This document shows, piece by piece, positions 1-8,121 of a stretch of DNA of 64,000 nucleotides. The notes below the pieces were generated by a model. It saw only the letters and a program-made list of their open reading frames with translations, was not told the DNA's origin and ran no database searches. The stretch comes from Actinomyces lilanjuaniae (lineage in GTDB: Bacteria; Actinomycetota; Actinomycetes; Actinomycetales; Actinomycetaceae), in NCBI RefSeq assembly GCF_003606385.1, contig NZ_CP032514.1, positions 1,364,001-1,428,000 of the forward strand. The letters are read 5' to 3'. The translations under genes and the position numbers were made by a program. The first letter of the stretch is position 1. Every line of letters begins with the position of its first letter.

Positions 1-33
1 ACGGCGGGACGTCCTCCAGGACCCCCTGCCCGG

Positions 34-2793
34 TCAGGCCTGCCCGCCCTGGTTGCCGGAGGAGCCTGCGTTGACGTCGTGCAGGGCGTAGCGAGACGTG
101 GCCTCGCCCAGGACTGACCGGTCCAGACCTCCCTGCTCGACAAGGGCCTGTAGAGTCTTGACCACCACAGACTGGGCGTCAATGAGGTAGTACCTGCGGG
201 CTGCTGAGCGTGTGTCGGAGAAGCCGAAGCCGTCAGCGCCCAGGGTGTAGTAGTTGCCTGGCACCCATGCCCGAACCTGGTCAGGCACCAGGTGGTCGTA
301 ATCGCTGGTAGCGATGACCGGGCCTGGGCAACCAGTAAGTCGCGATGTCAGGAACGGCGTGCGGGGCTGGTCCTCTGGGTGCAGCAGGTTGTGCCTGTCG
401 GCCGCCAGGGCGTCGCGGCGCAGCTCGTTCCAGCTGGTCACCGACCATGTTGCCGCCCTGACTCCCCAGTCCTCGAGCAGCAGGCGTCGCGCCTCCTCGA
501 TCCAGGGCAGCCCCACTCCGGAGGCGAGCAGCTGGACTTCGGGTCCCTCGCCCTCCGGAGCCGGTTCCAGGCGGTGGATGCCACGGATAATGCCCTCGAC
601 GTCAACGTCCTCAGGCTCGGCGGGCTGGTGGATCGGCTCGTTGTAGACCGTCAGGTAGTACATGACGTCACGGTTGCGTCCGGAGTCGGGGCCGTACCAG
701 CGCTCCAGAGCGTCACGCACAATATGACGGATCTCATAAGCGTACCCCGGGTCATAAGTGACGACCGCCTCGTTCGTGGCCGAGATCAGGGGCGAGTGCC
801 CGTCCATGTGCTGGGTGCCCTCGCCGGTCAGCGTGGTGCGCCCTGCTGTGGCACCGATGATGAAGCCGCGGGCCAGCTGGTCGCCTGCCGCCCAGAACTG
901 GTCACCGGTGCGCTGGAAGCCGAACATGGAGTAGAAGATGTAGACCGGGATCATCGGCTGGCCGTGAGTGGCGTAGCTAGTGCCGACAACCTGGAACAGT
1001 GCTGCCGATCCGGCCTCATTGATGCCGGTGTGCATCAGCTGGCCTGAGGACGACTCGCGGTAGGACAGCATCATGTCCGCGTCGACCGGGGTGTAGTTCT
1101 GTCCCTGGGTGTTAAAGATCTTCTTCGTCGGGAACAACGACTCCAGGCCGAAGGTGCGTGACTCGTCCGGGACGATGGGAACCAGACGGCGTCCAATGCC
1201 CTTGTCCTTGATGAGCTCCTTGAGCAGGCGCACGAAGGCCATGGTGGTGGCGACCTCCTGCCTGCCTGACCCCGACTTGAGGATCTCGTAGGGCCTGTCT
1301 CCTGGTAGCTCCAGCTCGGTGCCTGCATCCCTGCGCTCGGGGAGGAACCCCCCGAGCTGGCGGCGGCGCTCAAGCATGTAGAGCAGCGCAGGATCGTCGT
1401 CCGCAGGACGGTAGTACGGCGGGAACGAAGGATCAGCCTCCAGCTGAGCGTCAGTGAGCGGGATGTGGAGGCGGTCGCGCAGTCCCTTGAGGTCGTTGAT
1501 ACCCAGCTTCTTCATCTGGTGGGTGGCGTTGCGGCCGGCGAAGTGGCTCCCGAGCATGTAGCCCTTGACGGTGTGTGCCAGGATCACCGTGGGCTGGCCC
1601 TTGTGCTCGGTTGCGGCCTTGTACGCTGCGTACATCTTGCGGTAGTCGTTGCCCCCGCGCTGCAGCGCCCAGATCTGGTCGTCGGTCCAGTCCTTGACGA
1701 GCGAGGCGGTACGGGGATCGCGACCGAAGAAGTGCTCACGCACGTAGGCGCCGTCATTGGCCTTGAAGGTCTGGTAGTCCCCGTCGAGGGTCTCCATCAT
1801 GAGGTGCTCCAGGGCGTGGTCCTTGTCGGCGGCGAGCAGCTGGTCCCAGCCGCGCCCCCAGATCACCTTGATGACGTTCCACCCTGCGCCCCTGAAGAAG
1901 GCCTCCAGCTCCTGGATGATCTTCCCGTTGCCGCGCACGGGCCCGTCCAGGCGCTGCAGGTTGCAGTTGATGACAAAGGTCAGGTTGTCCAGCTGCTGGG
2001 AGGCAGCGAGCTGGAGCATGCCGCGGGACTCCGGCTCGTCCATCTCGCCGTCACCGAGGAAGGCCCAGGTGTGCTGAGCAGAGGTGTCCTTGATACCTGA
2101 GCCGGACAGGTACTTGTCGAACCAGGCCTGATAGATGGCCTCTGCGGGGCCCAGGCCCATGGACACCGTGGGGAACTCCCAGAAGTCCTCCATACGACGG
2201 GGGTGTGGGTAGGAGGGTAGGCCGCGGCCATGGCCGTGCGCCGGGTGCGAGACCTCCTGGCGAAAGCCGTCAAGATCGGCCTCGCTCAGGCGTCCCTCAA
2301 TGAAGGCTCTGGCGTAGTTCCCGGGGGAGGCGTGGCCCTGGAAGAAGACGTGGTCGCCGCCTCCGGGGTGGTCCTTTCCGCGGAAGAAGTGGTTGAAGCC
2401 GACCTCGTAGAGCGTGGCGGTGGAGGCGTAGGAGGAGATGTGTCCACCGACCCCCACCCCTGGGCGCTGCGCCCGGGTCACCATGACTGCCGCGTTCCAG
2501 CGCAGCCAGCGCCGGTAGGTGCGTTCAAGGTCTTCGTCCCCGGGGAAGTAGGGCTCGTCGGCGACGTTGATGGTGTTCACGTAGGGGGTCGTCAGCTGTG
2601 TCGGCACGGTGACGTTCTTCTGTCGTGCCTCTGCCAGCATGGACAGCAGCACGAACCGTGCTCGTGGACCCCCTTTCTCCGTGATCAGGGCGTCGAGGGA
2701 CTCGCGCCACTCACGTGTCTCCTCAGGGTCGTTGTCGGTGACCTTGGTCAGGAGGCCGTCAATAAGTGGCGTGGAGTCGCTGGAGGGGCTCAC
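34..2793 (-). CDS. aceE: pyruvate dehydrogenase E1 component, homodimeric (AceE) type
   Basis: Thiamine-diphosphate enzyme that decarboxylates pyruvate and passes the acetyl group to the lipoyl domains of E2. The protein is 919 residues, close to the roughly 900 usual for AceE. I place the start at the GTG ending at 2793: an AAGAAGGA ribosome site lies a few bases upstream, and the conserved N-terminus (PLIDGLL, then [13 protein letters not shown]) follows directly. The ATG about 80 bases further upstream would add a basic, proline-rich stretch untypical of the family. Visible family motifs include [20 protein letters not shown], the ThDP/Mg segment [10 protein letters not shown] and the C-terminal transketolase-like part. 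E2 and E3 partners lie at 31.7-34.5 kb on the same strand rather than next to it. The DUF3052 gene is divergent, as in many actinobacteria. Confidence 0.96.
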   Translation of the reverse strand: MSPSSDSTPLIDGLLTKVTDNDPEETREWRESLDALITEKGGPRARFVLLSMLAEARQKNVTVPTQLTTPYVNTINVADEPYFPGDEDLERTYRRWLRWNAAVMVTRAQRPGVGVGGHISSYASTATLYEVGFNHFFRGKDHPGGGDHVFFQGHASPGNYARAFIEGRLSEADLDGFRQEVSHPAHGHGRGLPSYPHPRRMEDFWEFPTVSMGLGPAEAIYQAWFDKYLSGSGIKDTSAQHTWAFLGDGEMDEPESRGMLQLAASQQLDNLTFVINCNLQRLDGPVRGNGKIIQELEAFFRGAGWNVIKVIWGRGWDQLLAADKDHALEHLMMETLDGDYQTFKANDGAYVREHFFGRDPRTASLVKDWTDDQIWALQRGGNDYRKMYAAYKAATEHKGQPTVILAHTVKGYMLGSHFAGRNATHQMKKLGINDLKGLRDRLHIPLTDAQLEADPSFPPYYRPADDDPALLYMLERRRQLGGFLPERRDAGTELELPGDRPYEILKSGSGRQEVATTMAFVRLLKELIKDKGIGRRLVPIVPDESRTFGLESLFPTKKIFNTQGQNYTPVDADMMLSYRESSSGQLMHTGINEAGSAALFQVVGTSYATHGQPMIPVYIFYSMFGFQRTGDQFWAAGDQLARGFIIGATAGRTTLTGEGTQHMDGHSPLISATNEAVVTYDPGYAYEIRHIVRDALERWYGPDSGRNRDVMYYLTVYNEPIHQPAEPEDVDVEGIIRGIHRLEPAPEGEGPEVQLLASGVGLPWIEEARRLLLEDWGVRAATWSVTSWNELRRDALAADRHNLLHPEDQPRTPFLTSRLTGCPGPVIATSDYDHLVPDQVRAWVPGNYYTLGADGFGFSDTRSAARRYYLIDAQSVVVKTLQALVEQGGLDRSVLGEATSRYALHDVNAGSSGNQGGQA

Positions 2794-3244
2794 GTAATCC
2801 TTCTTCCTCGCGTCGGTGCGGCGGGGCGGTGCGGGTGCAGGAGTGCACCTTCCCCCGCGTCTTTGTGCCAGCATGTGGCCGGTACCGCGCGCCGCTGTGC
2901 TCGGTATGCGGTTGACGCACCTAATCTACGTCAATCTGCGCTCTCGGTGGGCTGCTGGTGGGTGGAGGGAGGATGAAGGTCCCCTCGCGTGTGTGAGGTG
3001 ACGCACCAGTAGCGGGTTGCTGGGTGGCGGGCGGGTTCGTCAGTAGCGCGAGCAGGTAGCGGGTGGCGCGGTGTGTCAGGTCGGGATGGCAACGAGAACG
3101 GACAAGAACGAGGGGGAAATGGGAGAGGTCGTGTATAGGGACGCAGATGTGCGTGTTCGCTTGCGTCGATGGCCTCGGTGAGGTGGGCTTGTTCCGCTGT
3201 GCCCGACCCGGGGTGCAGATATCCGGGAAGGACGGTGTCAGTAA
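2794..3244. other. divergent intergenic region aceE / DUF3052
   Basis: This 451-base stretch holds no convincing gene; the ORFs running through it have no family features. It should carry both promoters. On the minus strand a TTGACG hexamer (complement of 2929-2934) is followed about 20 bases on by a CATACC-like hexamer, a weak sigma70-type candidate for aceE. Between about 3009 and 3066 short AGTAGCG and TAGCGGGT repeats occur. Toward the right end GGAAGGA (about 3227-3233) is the likely ribosome site for the DUF3052 gene. The promoter reading is inference. Confidence 0.4.
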
Positions 3245-3652
3245 GTGGTGACTACAGCGGGCGGAGGCTTCGGCTTCCCCTCCGGCCTCGTTGTGCAGGA
3301 GTTTGGCTATGACGACGACGTCGACCTGGCACTGCGCGAGGTGGTCGAGGCCGAGACTGGCATGGCGCTGGTCGACGAGGACTATGAGGACGTCGCTGAT
3401 GCGGCGCTCGTGTGGTGGAGGCAGGAGGACGGTGACGTCGACGACCTGACCGACCTCCTCGTGGACGCGAAAGCGAATCTTGAGGACGGGGCCGGGCTGA
3501 TCTGGGTGCTGACTCCCAAGGCTCGTACGAGGGGCGCGGTGCCTGCGTCCGAGGTCGAGGAGGCGGCTGCCACCGCTGGCCTGCACGCTACGTCAACAGC
3601 CTCTATGGGTGAGCGCTGGAGCGGGACCAGGATCACAACCCGCAGACGCTGA
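3245..3652 (+). CDS. DUF3052 family protein
   Basis: A 135-residue protein of the actinobacterial DUF3052 family, whose biochemical role is not established. Characteristic pieces are GLVVQEFGYDDDVD near the N-terminus, ELVDEDY-like ALVDEDYEDVAD, ALVWWRQEDGDVDDL, GLIWVLTPKA and the C-terminal SMGERWSGTRI. It is acidic and fits the family in length. Members of this family sit beside aceE in other actinobacteria (for example the mycobacterial Rv2239c region), and the same divergent pairing occurs here. Two consecutive GTG codons (3245 and 3248) could start translation; GGAAGGA lies about a dozen bases upstream. There is no signal peptide or membrane segment, so it is probably cytoplasmic. Confidence 0.85.
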   Translation: MVTTAGGGFGFPSGLVVQEFGYDDDVDLALREVVEAETGMALVDEDYEDVADAALVWWRQEDGDVDDLTDLLVDAKANLEDGAGLIWVLTPKARTRGAVPASEVEEAAATAGLHATSTASMGERWSGTRITTRRR

Positions 3653-3821
3653 CCAGGTCACCCCACTTTTGGTGTGCTACTGCGGCCGCAACTGGTCGGG
3701 CTGGCGGGATCTCCTGTAGCATTGCCCGTGCTCGCCCGGACGCTCCCGACACCTTGCAGCAACAGCTGCCCGGCAGTCGCCGGTGGAAGATCTCGACAGT
3801 AGCGGCAGGGCGGGTCCTGAA

Positions 3822-3894
3822 GGACCTGTAGCTCAGCTGGTAGAGCAACGCGTTTACACCGCGTCGGTCGTCGGTTCGAGTCCGGCCGGGTCCA
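3822..3894 (+). tRNA. tRNA-Val (anticodon TAC)
   Basis: A 73-nt cloverleaf. The 7-bp acceptor pairs GGACCTG with CGGGTCC (one T-G pair), the D arm is GCTC/GAGC, and the anticodon stem ACGCG/CGCGT carries loop TTTACAC, giving TAC. The T arm is GTCGG/CCGGC around TTCGAGT. The discriminator is A; CCA is not encoded. It is transcribed toward the tRNA-Leu gene on the other strand. Confidence 0.93.
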
Positions 3895-3933
3895 CCGCGT
3901 CGCCACGGCCGGGCGCCGCTGAGCCTGCTCAGA

Positions 3934-4019
3934 TGGTGCCCCCGGCGGGACTCGAACCCGCACGCCCGGTGGGCAGCGACTTTTAAGGTCGCGGTGTCTA
4001 CCGGTTCCACCACGGGGGC
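3934..4019 (-). tRNA. tRNA-Leu (anticodon TAA)
   Basis: An 86-nt class II tRNA on the minus strand including an encoded CCA (complement of 3934-3936). The acceptor GCCCCCG pairs with CGGGGGC, the anticodon stem GCGAC/GTCGC holds loop CTTAAAA (TAA), and there is the long variable arm expected for tRNA-Leu. It converges with tRNA-Val(TAC). UUA should be rare in an organism of this GC content, so this is a minor-codon tRNA. The accessory-looking patch begins next to its 5' end. Confidence 0.94.
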
Positions 4020-4182
4020 AGGACGCCCCTGGGATGGTCCGGGGCGCCGGTACAACTCCTCAGCATCGACCCTAGCAATCTGACGGCGCTGCTGGACTTC
4101 CGGCGGAAGCTGGCCGCCGGTGAGGGCGGCCAGGCTTGTACCGGACCCAATATAGCGTATCGATCGGGCGCCAAAGGGACAG

Positions 4183-4527
4183 GTGGTCCAGGAGCCGATG
4201 TCAACGAGCCGAAGCCACCCCCGTAGGCCAGGTGCAGCAGAGCCGCAAGGCGAGAACCTGCACCGGCGCGCTACCGCACCAGACAACAGCCTGAGGGACC
4301 GGCAGCACGATGAGAGTGATACGCCCGGCGCTGCACCTCACTCACCGCGTGTAGTTAGTCACATCACGCAGACGAAGCTTCGACCCCTCACGACGGAGCG
4401 GCGCCAGCAGGTGGCCGACCTGTACCGCGCCGGTGTCCCCGTCAAAGAGATCGTCCGGCAGACAGGCGTCAATCGCTCGACAGCCTATCGGTTGTGTGGG
4501 GTGGCGGTGTCGTATCGCGCGGTGTAG
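4183..4527 (+). CDS. helix-turn-helix protein or recombinase C-terminal remnant
   Basis: The last 45 or so residues of this 114-residue ORF form a clear helix-turn-helix of the Hin/resolvase or short transposase-regulator type: LTTERRQQVADLYRAGV followed by KEIVRQTGVNRSTAYRL. The first 60 or so residues are rich in Arg, Pro, Ser and His and resemble no family, so the true start is unknown and the unit may be only the tail of a lost DNA invertase or IS-type protein. No good ribosome site precedes any of the start codons. It lies in the decayed region that also holds a broken serine recombinase, which favours a mobile-element remnant. The domain call is firm; the gene call is weak. Confidence 0.45.
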   Translation: MVQEPMSTSRSHPRRPGAAEPQGENLHRRATAPDNSLRDRQHDESDTPGAAPHSPRVVSHITQTKLRPLTTERRQQVADLYRAGVPVKEIVRQTGVNRSTAYRLCGVAVSYRAV

Positions 4528-4676
4528 AGTTATCAACATTCTAGTTGAGCTTCAATTCTCGACAACTCAGGCCGGGGTCAGTGTTACCGAGAATGCGATG
4601 TCGACTATGGATCTCAGTGCTTTCTCGTATGCGTGACTAACCCATGGAATAACACGCTCTTATTAAAGACTCTCTG

Positions 4677-4916
4677 CTAGTTTTCAGGGAGCTCAAGGCC
4701 TTCTTTTTCTTCAACTGTTCGCAAGACCATGAGCGCCACCTCAAACGCTTGGATGGCGTCAACACCGTACATGGTCTGTTTAAACGGCGGCCTTAATCCT
4801 GTCGAGCGCATTTCAATCTGCCATTCGGAGTCATTATCCTCCGATACTGGCGACGGTAAAGACAAGGAAAATTTCACATCCTGCCCATTCTTGGGCGAAT
4901 ATCGCCTTATGAACAT
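4677..4916 (-). CDS. small DUF6968-like protein, AT-rich
   Basis: A 79-residue protein with the layout I associate with DUF6968: an N-terminal RRYSPKNGQDVKFSLSLPSP, a central W in a short beta segment (SEWQIEMRSTG), then GVDAIQAFEVALMVLRTVEE. The function of the family is not known. GGAAG sits three bases before the ATG. The gene and its flanks (about 4530-5060) are visibly much richer in A and T than the rest of the window and use AT-ending codons freely, which points to recent acquisition. It stands alone, with no partner gene. The family assignment rests on pattern memory and is moderately certain; that it is a real gene is more likely than not. Confidence 0.6.
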   Translation of the reverse strand: MFIRRYSPKNGQDVKFSLSLPSPVSEDNDSEWQIEMRSTGLRPPFKQTMYGVDAIQAFEVALMVLRTVEEKEGLELPEN

Positions 4917-5427
4917 AGTCTTCCACTCTGCAAACTCTGGCTCCTTAAGGTGCCACTATATTAACCTGTCATTAGAAATCTGTCAAGGTCGTTGTCGAGA
5001 TTGCGGTGACACAATATACTTCGGGTATATAGTTCAGTTCCGCAGCAACTAAATACTCTCGACATCCACTTTGGAACTTCCGCTCAGAACCCGTGCTGCA
5101 GAGGCGTCCGTAGACGCCTCTGCAGCACGGAGCGACTCCGACTCCTTGTGCTACCCATTAGCACCCGCCAAACAAGTAGCGTACTTGGCGGCAATGGCGG
5201 CCCAGCAGATGGCACGCCCTCGTGCTCCACCCGGAGCCCTCCTGCACCTTCTACTGTCTCGCTCGTATGCCCGGTCGCAGTCCCGCTTCGTATGTATTGA
5301 AAGGGCGCTATTCGTCATGTGCGGCTCCGACAAAGTCGAGACCGCACTGATAGCCAAACTGTCCCATGGAGCGGGGGTTGAAGTCCGGGCGGTTTCGTTG
5401 AGCGAGCCTTCCGCCGAGGCTGCCTGA
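4917..5427. other. gene-poor stretch with a perfect palindrome
   Basis: No supportable gene. Two overlapping ORFs on opposite strands (5071-5427 plus, 5151-5504 minus) run through it, but neither has a ribosome site or a recognisable domain. The left part, up to about 5060, is AT-rich like the DUF6968 gene. The main structure is the 18-bp inverted repeat at 5091-5130, listed separately. Confidence 0.5.
5091..5130. repeat. perfect 18-bp inverted repeat with 4-base loop
   Basis: Bases 5091-5108 are the exact reverse complement of 5113-5130, separated by CGTA. The inner arm reads AGAGGCGTC and the outer arm CCGTGCTGC. There is no T tract on either side, so it is not a textbook rho-independent terminator. 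It lies in gene-free DNA between the peptide ORF and the DUF6968 gene. It could be a factor-dependent terminator, an operator, or a recombination or IS-end relic; the sequence does not decide. Confidence 0.85.
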
Positions 5428-5568
5428 TCACTTGCAGCGCAAGTTGCTGCTGACGCAGCAGGCAATGGGGGCATCTTCCGTCGCCGCATCCTGCGGAATA
5501 CCACTGATAGTTGAAGACAGCAGTGCGATGCTCAAAAGGCCGCTTGCTACAAGAGTCCTACTTTTCAT
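5428..5568 (-). CDS. possible 46-residue secreted Cys-containing peptide
   Basis: A short ORF opening with a strong signal-like N-terminus: MKSRT, then a hydrophobic stretch LVASGLLSIALLSSTISG. A short acidic linker (PQDAATEDAP) and a C-terminal IACCVSSNLRCK with three Cys follow. AGGA lies about 8 bases before the ATG. The layout of export signal, acidic spacer and compact Cys/Ser tail resembles a secreted signalling or antimicrobial peptide precursor, but I recognise no family. No modification, processing or export gene is nearby. It could equally be the surviving 5' end of a larger exported protein in a decaying region. The longer ORF in the same frame, starting at 5913, has no ribosome site and is unlikely. 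Confidence 0.4.
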   Translation of the reverse strand: MKSRTLVASGLLSIALLSSTISGIPQDAATEDAPIACCVSSNLRCK

Positions 5569-6262
5569 GCTCTTTTCCTGAATTCTTGGGTACGTCAAAA
5601 CTGGTGCGCCCACCATCGGGCGTCTGGTTGAGAAAACCTCAGAGTGAAGAGCAAATTCGCGGACGTATTCGAAAAGCAACTGCCTCGTAATATCGATCCA
5701 TGGCTGCACCACATGGGGGACAAAAATGGTGTGCGGCAGGCTGGTGCCATCGGCGGTAGGCAGGCACGGGCAGGTTGCCGGGCGGCGCCAGCTGCTGGTG
5801 CCGCCGCAGCCTGAGTGCGTCAGTGTCTGCCTGGTAGCGCATGTCTGTCTCCGTCGTCGCGCTGGGTACGCGCTGGCCCGCATATCGTTCTGGACGTTTG
5901 GAACGTATATCACTCCTCACTGTGGGTTCCCATAGGGGGCTTGTTCGTCAGGACAGCGATGGCGGGACGTTGTTGTGGGAAGTGGGCGGACTGGCGCCTC
6001 AAGGCCCAAAAAATACCGAAAAATCGACCTCAGGCTATGTATTTTTGTGGCTATCGCCAAAATTTGCAGCAGTTGTCAGTTCTAATGCGCGGGTGTGGCG
6101 GTATCCTGCCACCTGACGTTTGTGCTATCGCCAGGCAGGCTGGCAGTGTTAATTCGTCTAGTTTGTGACCGCTGCGTCGGCGCCCCGGCTACGTCCTTGT
6201 CCCTCTGTGTGGCTCTGGGGCTGCCCAGCGCATTGGCGAGACGCCGCTACTCCTCACCTTCG
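5569..6262. other. gene-poor stretch in the decayed region
   Basis: About 700 bases with no gene I can support. The ORFs crossing it are short, overlap on both strands and have no conserved pattern. A patch around 6000-6080 is richer in A and T (runs such as AAAAAATACCGAAAAAT). I see no tRNA, repeat or terminator here. Confidence 0.45.
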
Positions 6263-6514
6263 TTACCATTCCCATCCAAACTCGCCAAACAGCCCACCAT
6301 GCACGTCGCGCTGGGTGAGAGTCGCTCTATGCTGGGCATCCAGGACAGTGCGGTTGTGCTGGTTGGCGCTCTGTGGGTGTGCAAAGGGGCTGGCGCAGGT
6401 GAACTGCCAGATGCTGGTTGGCACCTCCCCGATGATGCGCACCTGAATGGTGGCCTGCAATGAGCTAGCGCGGAAGGCGCGGATGGTGAGCGAGTCATTA
6501 GGCCGAATCGACTT
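6263..6514 (-). pseudogene. fragment of an unidentified protein
   Basis: An open minus-strand stretch that begins after a stop codon (6515-6517) with no credible start and ends in TAA. It reads like real protein: IRPNDSLTIRAFRASSLQ, IQVRIIGEVPTSIWQFT, then LTQRDVHGGLFGEFGWEW at the C-terminus. Without an N-terminus or ribosome site it is best treated as the 3' remnant of a gene lost in this region. I do not recognise the family. Overlapping ORFs in other frames look like shadows. Confidence 0.3.
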
Positions 6515-6900
6515 TCACCAGAAGTTTCGCTAGACGAATCGCCACACTCAAGTAGTCCCACTTTCCCGTGCTGTTTGGCGGTTTGGTCACGATCTCTGGC
6601 TGCGACTGACAGCCCCTGGTGGGCTACCCCCATCTGCTGTCCACGCCGTCAGGGGTGACCGCTGTCGTCCAGTTGCTTCGCCTCTGCTGGACCGGTGGTG
6701 GAATCGGATGGGCCGTCAGCGCTGAGCCACCTGGCTGGTGAACTTCGCATCCCCTCTGTCTCCTCCCGATCCCTGGTCGGCTCCATCTCGCCATACTTCG
6801 CACTGGACTTCCTGTGCATTCTGAGCGTTCATGGAAAGAGACGCCAGCCATGGTGGCTGGTATGCCCAGACAAAAGCGGAAGCGAAAGGAGGATGAGGGT

Positions 6901-7855
6901 ATGGAACCAGAAACGACGCAAACTGGTGCGATGGACGGTAGCGCAGTAGGAGGTGCGGTAGCCGCAGGAACTGTTGCTCCCGGTCCCTTCACCGCCATGG
7001 CGCCCAGGTCACCCCCAAGCGAGCCGTCTCCTGCATCCGCGTGTCCGCCCGCGAGCATGCCCAGCGCGGCGGACGCCTGGCGGCATGCTGCTGCACGGCA
7101 TCATGAGCTCCATCGCTGAGTACTACAGCCGCAGTCTCGCTAATGAGATCATCAGGGGAATGGGCGAAAAAGCCAGGAATGACGGGACCTTGGGTAAGGC
7201 ACCGCTGGGGTACATCAACGTGCGCGCCAGAGACGAGCACGGCAGAGAGATCCGCATCGTCGACCTCAATGAGGAGCGCGCCCAGTTGCATCGTATGCTG
7301 CGCCTCCCCTACTACAAGGGCATCGTTACCCTCCAGGGCGTCGAGTACCCCGGGCAGCATGAACCCTGGTCGACGTCGAGACCTGGCAGAACGTCCAGAC
7401 CGTCCTGGCCTCGCGTCGCTATGGTGAGCGCGAGCGCCAGCACACCCACCACTTCAAAACAACGGTGTACTGCGGTCAGTGTGGCGCCCGCCTGCTGGTG
7501 CAGAACACGCGCTGCGGCAGCGCTTCATCAGGCCCTTGACCTGCTCGAGGACTGCCACCGCCTCTACAGCGATGCACCCGGCCATCTGAGGAAGCTACTT
7601 AACCAAGTCTTCTTCGACACAGTCCTGGTCAACCCGCTGGTTGATGAGGAGGGGCGGGTTGTTCTGCCGGATGACAGACCGAGCGACGAAGGAGACGGCG
7701 GCGTGGACAACGCGAACATAAATCCTGACCCTGCCGATGGTGCGGCTGGCGACCAACTGGCCGATCAGGCTGACGGGGCGGAATCTGCCGACAGCCTGTC
7801 GCGCCTCCTGGCCTACGTAAGCAGCAACGCCAGCCTGCAGCCGCCCTTCGACTGA
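6901..7855 (+). pseudogene. large serine recombinase, decayed by internal deletions
   Basis: AAAGGAGG (6885-6892) sits 8 bases before the ATG at 6901. After an N-terminal tail, and one shifted base near 7003-7005, VTPKRAVSCIRVSAREHAQR matches the start of the resolvase catalytic domain. The rest of that domain is gone: near 7070-7076 the sequence jumps to GGMLLHGIMSSIAEYYSR, then GEKARNDGTLGKAPLGY. Near 7305 it jumps again, skipping the recombinase-domain middle, to PYYKGIVTLQGVEYPGQHEP. After another one-base shift (about 7364-7366) the first half of the zinc ribbon (VYCGQCGARLLVQN) appears. A third gap near 7525-7535 removes the remaining Cys pair and most of the coiled coil before LLEDCHRLYSDAPGHL and VFFDTVLVNP. 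The catalytic core is missing, so it cannot recombine. It ends 9 bases before the tRNA-Ile 3' end. Confidence 0.8.
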
Positions 7856-7864
7856 AGGCGGTCG

Positions 7865-7959
7865 TGGTACCCCCACTGGGATTCGAACCCAGGACCTTGT
7901 GCTTATCAGGCACGAAACGAGGTATAAGCTCGCTGCTCTAACCGCTGAGCTATGGGGGC
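7865..7959 (-). tRNA. tRNA-Ile-like gene, 95 nt, two anticodon-type hairpins
   Basis: The acceptor GCCCCCA pairs with TGGGGGT (first pair G-T), with discriminator A and encoded CCA. The D arm GCTC/GAGC and T arm CTGGG/CCCAG around TTCGAAT are normal. Between them are two hairpins. Nucleotides 27-43 (GCGAG, loop CTTATAC, CTCGT) give anticodon TAT. Nucleotides 46-62 (CGTGC, loop CTGATAA, GCACA) give GAT in the classical tRNA-Ile loop, followed by the canonical AGGTC variable loop. Removing nucleotides 27-45 leaves exactly 76 nt, a normal tRNA-Ile(GAT) apart from one C-A mismatch. So it is either a class II tRNA-Ile(TAT) with a 24-nt variable arm, or tRNA-Ile(GAT) with a 19-nt insertion. Confidence 0.75.
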
Positions 7960-8121
7960 GTCAACCAGCCTGGTGCTGGCGCGTAGGCCGGGGCGCCGTA
8001 GGTGGCACCGGCACAACCCTATCCTACCCAGGCACCTGGGTGCTGGCAGCACCGGTACTGCTATGTGGCACTGCGGGGGGACTGTGCCTGCCCCAGCGGC
8101 AGGTAGCCGTAGGCTGGACCC

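Noticed and set aside
3783..3986. Plus-strand ORF covering tRNA-Val and part of tRNA-Leu
   Set aside because: It reads through two well-formed tRNA genes; its protein-like text is simply the translated tRNA sequence.
5091..5130. Rho-independent terminator at the palindrome
   Set aside because: There is no T tract, no gene ends close by on the plus strand, and the nearest minus-strand ORF ends about 300 bases away. It is kept as an unexplained repeat.
5071..5504. Opposed ORFs of about 118 residues on both strands
   Set aside because: Neither has a ribosome site, domain or codon pattern; high GC makes such open frames common by chance.
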